Assembly (NCBI GenBank): GCA_031260295.1
Contig: JAIRKE010000028.1
Location: 1-64,000, forward strand
Reading direction: 5' to 3'
Length of the DNA stretch: 64,000 nucleotides
From: Azonexus sp.
GTDB taxonomy: Bacteria > Pseudomonadota > Gammaproteobacteria > Burkholderiales > Rhodocyclaceae
Positions within the stretch are counted from its first letter, which is position 1. Every line of letters starts with the position of its first letter. The notes beneath the pieces are model-generated. The model saw only the letters and a list, made by a program, of their open reading frames with translations, had not been told where the DNA came from and ran no database searches. Positions 49,688-58,474 of the stretch are shown here, piece by piece. Both the position numbers and the translations under genes were made by a program.

Positions 49688-50721
49688 GGATTGCGGGCTG
49701 AGTCGCCGACGATGACTGATTTCGAGGATTCGACGACCAGCGCGTAGGCGATGTGGTCGAAGGTACGGAAAACGAAGGCCAGCGCGTAGCGCTCCTCGGG
49801 AATTGGCGTCGAGCTGCGCCGGCCATCCTTGTCGATGGCGACCGAGACACGGTTGCGGTACAGCGCCAGGACGTGACCAATTTCCAGGCCATCATTGGCA
49901 CCACGGTTCAGGGCGATGACCGAGTGGGTGCCGCCCTCATCGACGCCGCCGTAGATGGAGACGACCTTGGCGCCGATCTCGCTATCCGGCCGGTGCGGCA
50001 CGTAGGAAATGATTTCCGGCGGCGGGGCCGGCAGCAGGCGGTCGCCGCGGCCGACTTCCTCCTTGGCCTGGACGACGCGGATGGTCGCCGGCTCGCCCGG
50101 CTTGAGCAGCCTGGCATGGCCGAGGAAGAAGGCTTCATGGGCGATGACCTCGCCGCTATCCGGATCCTTCAGCGGCTTGCCGGGACGGAACAGGTGCCAT
50201 CTCTCGACGCTGGCGTCGGGAATGCCGCTGACGAAGACCTCATCGCCGCTGCCGGCAAACATGCGGTCTTCCGCCGTGGCGACGATGATCGCCTGGCTGA
50301 CTTCGCTTCCGGGTTCGAGAATCAGCGGCTGGGAGATGAACGGTTCGATGATGTTCGGCGGAATGCTCGGAATCACCTGCTCGATGGCTTCGCTATAGAT
50401 TCGCGGCTGCAGCCTGCCGCTGCCACTGCCGCCGCCAACGCTCTTGGCCTGGCGCAGGCGCGGCGTGTCTTCCGACAGATCGAGCAGGATCACGTCGCCG
50501 GGATAGATCAGGTGGGGATTCTTGATCTGGTCGCGGTTCATGCGCCAGATTTCCGGCCAGCGCCACGGTTGCTTGAGGAATTTGCCGGATATGCCCCACA
50601 GGGTATCGCCGCGGACGACGATGTGCCGGTCGGGCGGGTTATCCACCAATTCAAGCGGCTCGGCGGCGGATGCGCAGGCTGCCGTCACGGCCAAGATGAG
50701 CGCGGATATAATGCGAACCAT
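49684..50721 (-). CDS. LysM-domain periplasmic protein
   Basis: 345 residues. A signal peptide (MVRIISALILAVTAACASAA) is followed by a LysM-type domain: HIVVRGDTLWGISGKFLKQP, WRWPEIWRMNRDQIKNP, LIYPGDVILL (about 32-80). The rest (80-345) is a beta-rich region of unknown function with repeated EVFVSG/GHARLLKPGEPATI-type segments. LysM binds peptidoglycan, so the protein should sit in the periplasm. The order LysM-dprA divergent from def-fmt is common in betaproteobacteria. Its stop overlaps the dprA start by 4 bp. Confidence 0.88.
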   Translation of the reverse strand: MVRIISALILAVTAACASAAEPLELVDNPPDRHIVVRGDTLWGISGKFLKQPWRWPEIWRMNRDQIKNPHLIYPGDVILLDLSEDTPRLRQAKSVGGGSGSGRLQPRIYSEAIEQVIPSIPPNIIEPFISQPLILEPGSEVSQAIIVATAEDRMFAGSGDEVFVSGIPDASVERWHLFRPGKPLKDPDSGEVIAHEAFFLGHARLLKPGEPATIRVVQAKEEVGRGDRLLPAPPPEIISYVPHRPDSEIGAKVVSIYGGVDEGGTHSVIALNRGANDGLEIGHVLALYRNRVSVAIDKDGRRSSTPIPEERYALAFVFRTFDHIAYALVVESSKSVIVGDSARNP

Positions 50722-50855
50722 AGTCGTAACCTCATATGCCGGAAGAACGCAACGCGCCCGATGCTATCACGTCGTGCGCCGTTTCCCAATCTCGGAATCG
50801 CTTTAGATTCTGCACGTAATAACCTAAGCGAGCAAGCTTTTATTCCATTCCACTC

Positions 50856-51359
50856 ATGGCTCTTCTACCCATTTTGCGTTTTCCCGATCTGCGCCTGAAA
50901 AAAATCGCGGCTCCCGTTCTCCGAATCGACGACACGATCCGCAAACTGGCCGCCGACATGGGCGAAACCATGTATGAAGCTTCGGGCATCGGCCTGGCGG
51001 CGACCCAGGTTGACGTGCATCGGCGCCTGGTCGTCATCGATGCCTCGGAAGAGCGCAACCAGTTGCGCGTCTTCGTCAACCCCCGGCTGACCCACTGCGA
51101 GGGTTTGCAAAGCGGCGAAGAGGGCTGTCTGTCAGTGCCTGGCATCTATGACAAGGTCGAGCGCGCCGAGCGCGTCACCGTCGACTATCTCGATCTCAAC
51201 GGCCAGCCGCAGTCGCTAGTTGCCGAAGGCCTGCTGGCCGTCTGCATCCAGCACGAAATCGATCATCTCGACGGCAAGGTGTTCGTCGATCACCTGTCGC
51301 GCCTCAAGCAATCCCGGATCAAGGCCAAGCTGGCCAAGCAGGCGCGGGTGACGGCATGA
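50856..51359 (+). CDS. def: peptide deformylase
   Basis: 167 residues. All three motifs are intact: GIGLAATQV (motif 1), EEGCLSVPG with the Cys metal ligand (motif 2) and QHEIDHLDG with the two His ligands and catalytic Glu (motif 3). It removes the formyl group from the N-terminus of nascent proteins. Its stop overlaps the fmt start by 4 bp. Confidence 0.97.
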   Translation: MALLPILRFPDLRLKKIAAPVLRIDDTIRKLAADMGETMYEASGIGLAATQVDVHRRLVVIDASEERNQLRVFVNPRLTHCEGLQSGEEGCLSVPGIYDKVERAERVTVDYLDLNGQPQSLVAEGLLAVCIQHEIDHLDGKVFVDHLSRLKQSRIKAKLAKQARVTA

Positions 51360-52288
51360 GGCTGATCTTCGCCGGCACGCCGGAATTCGCCGCGCAGGCG
51401 CTGGCCGCCATCGTCGCCGCCGGTCACGAGGTGGCGCTGGTGCTGACCCAGCCGGACCGTCCGGCCGGACGCGGCATGAGCTTGCAACACTCGGCCGTCA
51501 AGCAAGTGGCGCTTGCTCACGGCCTCGCGCTATTCCAGCCGCCCAGCCTCAAGGATGGCGCAGCCCAGGCGCGGCTGGCCGCCGTCGACGCCGACGCGAT
51601 GGTGGTCGCCGCCTACGGCCTGATTCTGCCGCAAGCGGTGCTCGACCTGCCGCGCTTCGGCTGCCTCAACATCCATGCCTCGTTGCTGCCGCGCTGGCGC
51701 GGCGCGGCGCCGATCCAGCGGGCGCTGCTGGCCGGCGATGACGAAAGCGGCGTCTGCATCATGCAGATGGAAGCTGGACTCGACACCGGTCCGGTGTTGC
51801 TGCGCGAAGCGCTGGCGATCGCCACCGACGAGACGGCGGCGACCTTGCACGACAAGCTGGCGGCGCTTGGCGCGCGGCTCATTGCTGATGCCCTCGACCG
51901 TTTGCCAATGCCGGCCGCAGCGCAGCCGGCCAAGGGCGTGACCTACGCGCACAAGATCGACAAGGCGGAAGCGATCATCGACTGGTCCCACCCGGCGGCC
52001 AAACTCGACCGCCACATCCGCGCCTTCAATCCCTTTCCCGGCGCCCAGGCCCGCTTCGCCGGGCAGCCGGTCAAGCTGTGGCGAGCCGTTGCCGTGACCG
52101 GCAGCGGCGAGCCGGGAACGATCCTGACCGTCGATCGGCAACAGATCGTCGTCGCTTGCGGCGACGGCGCGCTGGCCGTCAGCGAATTGCAAAAGGCTGG
52201 CGGCAAACGCCTGCCAGTGCAGCAATTCCTTGCCGGCCACCCGTTGCAGGTCGGTCAGCGCTTCGAAACGGCAAGCGAAGCCGTCTAG
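51356..52288 (+). CDS. fmt: methionyl-tRNA formyltransferase
   Basis: 310 residues. [18 protein letters not shown] begins the Rossmann domain. The catalytic region is [20 protein letters not shown] with Asn and His, then [22 protein letters not shown]-terminal OB-type domain starts near 205. It formylates Met-tRNAi with 10-formyl-THF. It is coupled to def, and its end overlaps the convergent nuclease gene by 4 bp. Confidence 0.97.
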   Translation: MRLIFAGTPEFAAQALAAIVAAGHEVALVLTQPDRPAGRGMSLQHSAVKQVALAHGLALFQPPSLKDGAAQARLAAVDADAMVVAAYGLILPQAVLDLPRFGCLNIHASLLPRWRGAAPIQRALLAGDDESGVCIMQMEAGLDTGPVLLREALAIATDETAATLHDKLAALGARLIADALDRLPMPAAAQPAKGVTYAHKIDKAEAIIDWSHPAAKLDRHIRAFNPFPGAQARFAGQPVKLWRAVAVTGSGEPGTILTVDRQQIVVACGDGALAVSELQKAGGKRLPVQQFLAGHPLQVGQRFETASEAV

Positions 52289-53172
52289 GGCGTTTCACGT
52301 GAAACGCGCTGGCGTAGCCGGATTTCGATAAGGCGCCCGAGGCGGTAACCGGCTTCGGCCAGACGCCGGTCGGCGGTGGCGTGCGCCTGCCGCTGGAATT
52401 TCTCGTCGATGATCGGCAACAGGCTGCCGGCCTGCCGTGGGTAGGCGCTGATGTGCAAATACCGGCTCTCCTCGCGCCACAGATCGGCATCACCCTGCGC
52501 CGGCGGTCGGCGTTCGGCCATCAGGCGGGCGGCCTCACGGCGTAATCGCTTGCCGCGCAATGAGGACGGGCCGGGCAGATCGTCCCAGTAGGCGTGCAGG
52601 GTGAGTAGCGGCTGGCCGGGCTTTAGCGCGTTCCTGACAGTGATGCGGGTGCCCCCGCCGTCGGCGGCCTTGCCGACGTGCAGCGGTTGGTGCAGGTCGC
52701 CGACCAGGTGGGTCAGCCAGGGCAGGGCATAGGTGATTTCGGCCGGATCGTCGGCGGTACCGAGCAGGCGGCCCAAGCGCTCGACTTGGCGGTCGAGCTG
52801 GCCCTTGACCGGGCGGCCGGCGGCGTCGAGGTCGACATAGTGCCAAGACTTGTGGCGGCGCGAATCGTAGCGGCCGGCCAGCGGTGGTGTCGGTTTGTCG
52901 CGGCCTTCATCGTAATAGCGCGGATCGTTGCGGATGCTATCGGCCCAGGTCGCGGCCTCGGCGAATATCGCATCCGCCCCCTGGCCGCCGACCCGCTCAC
53001 GCCAGCGGCCGTAGTCGGGATGGGCGGTGAGGGCGGCGCCGACGAATTGGCGGCTCGGCGTCGACAATTGTTGCCAGGCAATGACGGCGACCAGGCGATG
53101 GCCGGCCGCATTCCAGGCCGCCGCCGACGAGCAGCACAGCAAGATGCACAGAAAGATGGGAAGACGCCGCAT
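52285..53172 (-). CDS. S1/P1-type nuclease, secreted
   Basis: 295 residues from ATG 53172; the longer frame overlaps the divergent rsmB. The signal peptide [19 protein letters not shown] ends directly before [14 protein letters not shown]. Processing would make Trp the first residue, as required in S1/P1 enzymes where its amino group binds zinc. Further zinc ligands are in SWHYVDLD and [16 protein letters not shown]. It should hydrolyse single-stranded RNA/DNA in the periplasm or outside, perhaps for phosphate or nucleoside scavenging. It converges with fmt, with a 4-bp overlap and a parS in its 3' end. Confidence 0.9.
   Translation of the reverse strand: MRRLPIFLCILLCCSSAAAWNAAGHRLVAVIAWQQLSTPSRQFVGAALTAHPDYGRWRERVGGQGADAIFAEAATWADSIRNDPRYYDEGRDKPTPPLAGRYDSRRHKSWHYVDLDAAGRPVKGQLDRQVERLGRLLGTADDPAEITYALPWLTHLVGDLHQPLHVGKAADGGGTRITVRNALKPGQPLLTLHAYWDDLPGPSSLRGKRLRREAARLMAERRPPAQGDADLWREESRYLHISAYPRQAGSLLPIIDEKFQRQAHATADRRLAEAGYRLGRLIEIRLRQRVSRETP
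52291..52306. promoter_or_regulatory. parS site 3, inside coding sequence
   Basis: CGTTTCACGTGAAACG is a perfect 16-bp palindrome identical to the parS core GTTTCACGTGAAAC. It lies within the last codons of the S1/P1 nuclease gene (residues RVSRET) and 2 bp past the fmt stop, about 28 kb from the candidate oriC. Confidence 0.85.
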
Positions 53173-53206
53173 GGGCGCATTATGCCGCGTGCGATAATGC
53201 CGGCCT

Positions 53207-54466
53207 ATGTCCCGCTTGCCCTCCGATTCCCTTGCCTTCGCCCTGCTCCAGGCAGCCCGCATTCATCTCGCCGTGCTCGCTGGGCAGAGCCTGGCCGAAG
53301 GGCAACTTGGTCGCATCGAGGCCGTTGCCCGGCCGGCCGTCCAGGATCTCGTCTACGGCAGCCTGCGCCGTTACGGTCGCGGCGATTTCCTGCTTGGCCG
53401 CCTGCTCAGTCATCCGCTGGTTGCCGAGGAAATTCGCTGCCTGCTGCTGGTTGCCCTGTATCGCCTGGAAACCCGGCCCGAGGCGGCGCATACCGTGGTC
53501 GACCAGGCGGTGCGGGCGGCCGGTGAGCTGGCCGGTGGACGCTTTGGTGGTCTGGTCAATGGCGTGTTGCGTAATTATTTGCGCCGCGAGACCGAACTGC
53601 TCACCGCGCTGTCCACCGACCCGCTGGCCAGCAGCCAGCATCCGGCCTGGTGGCTGGCCGAATTACAGCGAGCCTATCCCGGAGATTGGTCGGCCATCGT
53701 TGCCGCCGGCAATACGCCGCCGCCGATGGCCCTGCGCGTCAATCCGCGCCGTGGCAGCCGTGCCGAGTACTTGGAGCGCCTGGCCGCCGAGGACATCGCC
53801 GCCCGGCCGCTCGGCGAGGCTGGTCTGGCGCTGGATCGCCCGCTGCCGGTGGAGCGTCTGCCGGGTTTCGCTGCCGGTCTTGTGTCGGTGCAGGATCCCG
53901 GCGCTCAGCGCGCCGCCGAATTGTTCGATCCGGCGCCGGGCAGCCGCGTGCTCGATGCCTGCGCGGCGCCGGGCGGCAAGACGGCGCATCTGCTCGAACG
54001 CGCCGATATCGATTTGCTGGCGCTCGATCTGAAACCGGCCCGTTGCCGGCGTGTGACCGCCAATCTCGAACGCCTCGGCCTCAATGCCGCAGTGCTGGCC
54101 GCCGACTGCGCTCGTCCCGATAGGTGGTGGGACGGCCGGCCGTTCGACGCGATTCTGGCCGACGTGCCGTGCACGGCCAGTGGTGTCGTGCGCCGCCATC
54201 CCGATGCCAAATGGCTGCGCCGGGCGGAGGACATTGCCAGTTTCGCCGCCAGCCAGGCGCGCATTCTCGATGCGCTCTGGCCGCTGCTGCGGCCGGGAGG
54301 TAAACTGCTGTATGCGACCTGCTCGCTTTTCCCGGCGGAAAACGGCGAACAGGTCGCGCGCTTTCTTGCGCGCCAGCCGCTGGCTCGCCGCTGCCATGAG
54401 GAACAGCTTCTTCCCACTGCCGAACACGATGGCTTCTATTACTGCCTGCTCAACAAACCTGCCTGA
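53207..54466 (+). CDS. rsmB: 16S rRNA (cytosine-967-C5)-methyltransferase
   Basis: 419 residues. An N-terminal NusB-like RNA-binding region has PAVQDLVYGSLRRYGRGDF and AHTVVDQAVRAAGELAG. The methyltransferase domain has VLDACAAPGGKTAHLLE (SAM site), ADVPCTASGVVRRHPDAKWL with one active Cys, and YATCSLFPAENGEQ with the second. It methylates C967 of 16S rRNA. It leads the run rsmB-DUF4390-ntrY-ntrX-trkA-trkH. Confidence 0.96.
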   Translation: MSRLPSDSLAFALLQAARIHLAVLAGQSLAEGQLGRIEAVARPAVQDLVYGSLRRYGRGDFLLGRLLSHPLVAEEIRCLLLVALYRLETRPEAAHTVVDQAVRAAGELAGGRFGGLVNGVLRNYLRRETELLTALSTDPLASSQHPAWWLAELQRAYPGDWSAIVAAGNTPPPMALRVNPRRGSRAEYLERLAAEDIAARPLGEAGLALDRPLPVERLPGFAAGLVSVQDPGAQRAAELFDPAPGSRVLDACAAPGGKTAHLLERADIDLLALDLKPARCRRVTANLERLGLNAAVLAADCARPDRWWDGRPFDAILADVPCTASGVVRRHPDAKWLRRAEDIASFAASQARILDALWPLLRPGGKLLYATCSLFPAENGEQVARFLARQPLARRCHEEQLLPTAEHDGFYYCLLNKPA

Positions 54467-55049
54467 GCGTGCAACCAGGCGCCTGCGCCGCTGGCTGCTG
54501 CTGTTGCCATTTCTGCTGGCGCCGCTGTTGGCCTGGGCGGCGGAGATCGAGGTAGTCAACCCGCAGATTGTTTACGGCGAGGATGGTTACGCGCTGTCCG
54601 CCGATTTCCGTTTCGAGCTGCGGCCTCGTCTGGAAGAGGCGGTGGCACGCGGCGTCGTGCTGACTTTCGTCGTCGATTTCGAAATGACCCGCGAGCGCTG
54701 GTACTGGTTCGACGAAAAGGTGGCCGCCCGCTCGCAGACCACCAGCCTTTCCTACCACGCGCTGACGCGCCAGTACCGCTTGTCTTCCGGCGGCTTGCAT
54801 CAGTCCTTCGCTACCCTCGGTGAGGCGCTGGCGGTGCTGTCACGGCTGCGCAACTGGCCGATTAGCGATGGCGGCGATCTGTCGCTACGTCCTGGCGAGA
54901 CCTACCAGGCGGCGCTGCGGATGCGGCTGGACATCAATCAATTGCCGCGCCCCTTCCAGATTTCCGCGCTCGGCAACCGGGACTGGAACCTGGTTTCCGA
55001 CTGGAAGACCTGGACGGTGTCGCTGCCAGTGCCGACGGAGGCTCCGTGA
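54429..55049 (+). CDS. DUF4390 protein, exported
   Basis: 206 residues from ATG 54429; an ATG at 54396 is an alternative. Both overlap the end of rsmB, and neither has a clear ribosome site. A hydrophobic export signal (RWLLLLPFLLAPLLAWAAEI) is followed by a beta-rich domain with VVNPQIVYGEDGYALSADFR, FVVDFEMTRERWYWFDEKVA and YRLSSGGLHQSF, which is the DUF4390 pattern. Function is unknown. The gene is regularly found just before ntrY in betaproteobacteria, and its stop overlaps the ntrY GTG here, so a link to NtrY signalling is plausible. Confidence 0.82.
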   Translation: MASITACSTNLPERATRRLRRWLLLLPFLLAPLLAWAAEIEVVNPQIVYGEDGYALSADFRFELRPRLEEAVARGVVLTFVVDFEMTRERWYWFDEKVAARSQTTSLSYHALTRQYRLSSGGLHQSFATLGEALAVLSRLRNWPISDGGDLSLRPGETYQAALRMRLDINQLPRPFQISALGNRDWNLVSDWKTWTVSLPVPTEAP

Positions 55050-57199
55050 AACGCCTCTTGGCAGTCGTCGGCGCCCTGGCGGCGGCGGTCGGCGGCATTC
55101 TGTGGTTCCTGCTGCTGCTGTCGACGGCTGCCGACACGGTCATCTTCTCGCGCCACTATCCGTTGTTGATCGGGCTCAACATTCTGCTGGCGCTGGGCAT
55201 GGTCGGTCTGGTCGGCTGGCAGTTGCGTACGCTGTGGCGTGATTATCAGGCCCAGGTCTTCGGCTCCCGCCTTAAATTGCGCTTGATGCTGATGTTCGGC
55301 GTCATTGCCGTGCTGCCGGGAGCGCTGGTCTACGGCGTCTCGGTGCAGTTCGTCACGCGCTCGATCGAAAGCTGGTTCGACGTGCGTGTCGAGAAGGCCC
55401 TCGAATCCGGCCTACAACTCGGCCGCTCGGCGCTTGATTCGTTGCTCGACGATCTCGGCGATAAAGGCCGCGCCATGGCCAGTGAGCTGTCCGACCTTCA
55501 GGAGGCTTCCCGCCGTTCGGCGCTGCTGCGCCTGCGCGAGGAGCGCGGCGTGCAGTCGGCGGCTTTGTTCTCGGTCGGTGGCCAGTTGTTGGCCAGCGCC
55601 ACCGCCGACCTTACCAGCCTGCTGCCGGAATTGCCGACCACGGCCCAACTCAAGCAGGCGCGCAACGCGCAGTCGCTGAATACCGTCGAAGGCGAGGGCA
55701 GCCAGCTTTTCCTGCGCGTGCTGGTGCCGGTGGCGGCGCGCGGTATCTTCGACGAGCCGCGCATCCTGCAATTGATCAACCCGGTGCCGGAAAACCTGGC
55801 GTACAACGCCGAGGCGGTGCAGGGTGTGTATCGCGATTACCAGGAATTGCAACTGGCGCGCCAGGGATTGACCCGCATCTACGCGCTGACGCTGACGCTG
55901 ACCGTGCTGGTCGCCCTGTTCGGTGCTTTCGCCCTGGCCTACGTGATGGCCCGCCGGCTGGCGGCGCCTCTGCATATCCTGGCCGAAGGTACGCAGGCCG
56001 TCGCTCAGGGTGACTTCTCGCCGCGCCAGGCGGTGTATAGCGGCGACGAATTGGGCGTGCTGACCCAGTCCTTCAATCGCATGACTCGCCAGCTCGGCGA
56101 GGCGCAGCGCGACACCGAGCGCCACCGGGCGGAATTGGAGGCGGCGCGCGGCTATCTCGAATCCATCCTGGCCAACTTGTCGGCTGGTGTGCTGGTGTTT
56201 GACCGCGACTTCAGGCTGCGCACGGTGAACGAAGGTGCGTGCACCATTCTTGGCGAGGATTTCGTGGATCTGATCGGCTTGCCGCCAGAAACCTGGGTGC
56301 GCCAGCAGATTCTCGGCGAATTCATCCGTGCCCAGTTCGCCGCCACCGATGAGGCCGAATGGCAGGCCCAGCTCGAACTGGAACGCGTCAACGGCATGCC
56401 GCAGGTGCTGCTGCTGCGCGGCTCGCGTCTGCCGGCTGGTAGCGGTGGCGACGTGGTGGTATTCGACGACGTGACCGGGCTGATTGCCGCCCAGCGCAGT
56501 GCTGCCTGGGGCGAAGTGGCGCGCCGCCTGGCGCACGAGATCAAGAATCCGCTGACGCCGATCCAGCTTTCGGCCGAGCGCCTGCAACTCAAGCTGGCCA
56601 ACAAGCTGGATAGCGCCGACGCCAGCATGTTGACGCGCGGCACGCAGACCATCATTACCCAGGTGCAGGCGATGAAGCGCATGGTTGACGACTTCCGCGA
56701 CTACGCCCGCCTGCCGGCGCCGGTCGTGGCGCCGCTCGATCTCAACGTGCTGATCGGCGATGTGCTCGGGCTCTACGAAAGCTCGGCCATCGCCATCGAC
56801 ACCCGGTTGACCGAGGGCTTGCCGCCGGTGCTCGGCGATGCGACGCAGCTGCGGCAGATTATCCACAACCTGTTGCGCAACGCCGAGGACGCGCTGGAAG
56901 AGCGCAGCGACGGGCGCATCGAGATCGTCACCGCGCCAGCCGAGCGTTACGTCCGGCTAATCATCGGCGACAATGGTCCGGGTTTTCCACTCGAACTGCT
57001 GCCGCGCATCTTCGAACCCTACGTGACGACCAAGTTGCGCGGCACCGGCCTGGGGCTGCCGATCGTCAAGAAGATCATCGAGGAACACCTGGGTATCATC
57101 GAAATCAGTAATGCGCTGGAGGGCGGTGCGCGGATCGACATCCGTCTGCCCCTGGCGAGGGAGGAGGAAGCCAAACATGGCCATCATTCTGGTCGTTGA
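55046..57199 (+). CDS. ntrY: sensor histidine kinase NtrY
   Basis: 717 residues from GTG 55046 with GGAGG upstream. Transmembrane segments lie near 5-27, 33-55, 75-97 and about 275-300. A HAMP domain follows (ARRLAAPLHILAEGTQAVAQ), then a PAS domain (SILANLSAGVLVFDRDFRLR). The kinase core has EVARRLAHEIKNPLTPIQLS with the phosphoacceptor His, NLLRNAEDAL and GDNGPGFPLELLPRIFEPYV. NtrY responds to nitrogen and/or redox state in related bacteria. It overlaps the ntrX start by 23 bp, so the pair is translated together. Confidence 0.93.
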   Translation: MKRLLAVVGALAAAVGGILWFLLLLSTAADTVIFSRHYPLLIGLNILLALGMVGLVGWQLRTLWRDYQAQVFGSRLKLRLMLMFGVIAVLPGALVYGVSVQFVTRSIESWFDVRVEKALESGLQLGRSALDSLLDDLGDKGRAMASELSDLQEASRRSALLRLREERGVQSAALFSVGGQLLASATADLTSLLPELPTTAQLKQARNAQSLNTVEGEGSQLFLRVLVPVAARGIFDEPRILQLINPVPENLAYNAEAVQGVYRDYQELQLARQGLTRIYALTLTLTVLVALFGAFALAYVMARRLAAPLHILAEGTQAVAQGDFSPRQAVYSGDELGVLTQSFNRMTRQLGEAQRDTERHRAELEAARGYLESILANLSAGVLVFDRDFRLRTVNEGACTILGEDFVDLIGLPPETWVRQQILGEFIRAQFAATDEAEWQAQLELERVNGMPQVLLLRGSRLPAGSGGDVVVFDDVTGLIAAQRSAAWGEVARRLAHEIKNPLTPIQLSAERLQLKLANKLDSADASMLTRGTQTIITQVQAMKRMVDDFRDYARLPAPVVAPLDLNVLIGDVLGLYESSAIAIDTRLTEGLPPVLGDATQLRQIIHNLLRNAEDALEERSDGRIEIVTAPAERYVRLIIGDNGPGFPLELLPRIFEPYVTTKLRGTGLGLPIVKKIIEEHLGIIEISNALEGGARIDIRLPLAREEEAKHGHHSGR

Positions 57200-58442
57200 C
57201 GACGAAGTCGGAATCCGCGAACTGCTGTCGGAAATCTTGATCGACGAAGGCTACGACGTCCGTCTCGCCGAGAACGCCGGCGCTGCCCGGCGCCACCGTA
57301 ACGAACTGCGCCCGGATCTGGTGCTGCTCGACATCTGGATGCCCGATACCGATGGCATCACGCTGTTGAAGGAGTGGCATGCCGCTGGTCATCTGAACAT
57401 GCCGGTGATCATGATGTCCGGCCACGGCACCATCGATACCGCGGTCGACGCAACGCGCATCGGTGCCGTCGACTTCCTGGAAAAGCCGATCGCCCTGCAA
57501 AAGCTGTTGAGTTCCGTGCAGAAGGCGCTCAAGCATGACAAGCTGCCGCAGCGTCCGCTGCTGACGCTCGATGCCTTTGGCCGCTCGACCTTCGTCAAGG
57601 AATTCAAGCGGCGCCTCGAACAGGCTGCGGCCAAGGCGTCGGTACTGCTGCTGCGTGGCGCTATCGGCGGCATGGCGGAAATCTGCGCGCGCACCCTGTT
57701 GCCGCCGCGTGCGCCGTGGCTCGACCTGTCCGGGCTAAGTAGTGCGCTGACCCAGGAAATGCTGGAAAAGGCCAGCGGTGGCGTGCTCTTCGTGCCCGAC
57801 TTGGCGGCGCTCGGCAAGATGCAGCAGATGAACCTGGCCTTCGCCATCAATCATCTCGATCGCCTCAACCTGCAACTGGTGGTGGCCACGATCAAGCCGT
57901 TGGCCGCCCTCGGCGAGTCCGGCTGGGACAGCAAATTGCTGGCCCGCTTGGGCGAGGTCTGGGTGGCCTTGCCGTCACTGGCTGGTCATGCCGATGAGGT
58001 GCCGGAGATTGCCAGCCTGCTGCTGACCAATTTCGTCGAGCGCGGTGAAGTGCCGCCGCGGCGTTTCGCCACCGGCGCCCTCAATGCGCTGCGCACGCTG
58101 CCGTGGAAACAGGCGGCGGAAACCAGTTGGAGCGATCTCTATGCGCTGGTGCGCAATCTGGCGCTGACGGCGCTGGACGAGGAAGTCTCGGCCGAGGACG
58201 TGACCCGCGTGATGCCGCCGGAGGCCGGCGAGAGCAACGAACTGGCGTCGCTGTTGCCGTTGCTTGAGCAGCCGCTGCGTGAGGCGCGCGACGCCTTCGA
58301 GAAACTCTACTTCGAGCATCACCTGCGCCGCGAGGGGGGCAATATGACCCGGCTGGCCGAGCGTTCCGGGCTGGAACGCACCCACTTGTACCGCAAGCTG
58401 AAGCAGCTCGACGTCCGCCTCGGCAAGCGGCAGGACGACTAG
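57177..58442 (+). CDS. ntrX: NtrX-like response regulator with degenerate AAA+ domain
   Basis: 421 residues from ATG 57177 (GGAGGAAG upstream). The receiver domain is intact (AIILVVDDEVGIRELLSEIL; phospho-Asp in LVLLDIWMPDTDG). The middle keeps the outline of a sigma-54 activator but the key parts are lost: the Walker A position reads RGAIGGMAEICA without the Lys, the GAFTGA loop is absent, and the Walker B position reads GVLFVPDLAALG in place of LFLDE. The C-terminal Fis-type helix-turn-helix is intact (GNMTRLAERSGLERTHLYRK). It should bind DNA under NtrY control but should not hydrolyse ATP or contact sigma-54. Confidence 0.88.
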   Translation: MAIILVVDDEVGIRELLSEILIDEGYDVRLAENAGAARRHRNELRPDLVLLDIWMPDTDGITLLKEWHAAGHLNMPVIMMSGHGTIDTAVDATRIGAVDFLEKPIALQKLLSSVQKALKHDKLPQRPLLTLDAFGRSTFVKEFKRRLEQAAAKASVLLLRGAIGGMAEICARTLLPPRAPWLDLSGLSSALTQEMLEKASGGVLFVPDLAALGKMQQMNLAFAINHLDRLNLQLVVATIKPLAALGESGWDSKLLARLGEVWVALPSLAGHADEVPEIASLLLTNFVERGEVPPRRFATGALNALRTLPWKQAAETSWSDLYALVRNLALTALDEEVSAEDVTRVMPPEAGESNELASLLPLLEQPLREARDAFEKLYFEHHLRREGGNMTRLAERSGLERTHLYRKLKQLDVRLGKRQDD

Positions 58443-58474
58443 ACGGCGGGCCACCGAGGGGAGAAGGAGGGGTC

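Noticed and set aside
55412..56866. 484-codon minus-strand frame opposite ntrY
   Set aside because: A shadow of ntrY; the same holds for the minus-strand frames opposite trkA (58439-59632) and hemE (61261-62493).
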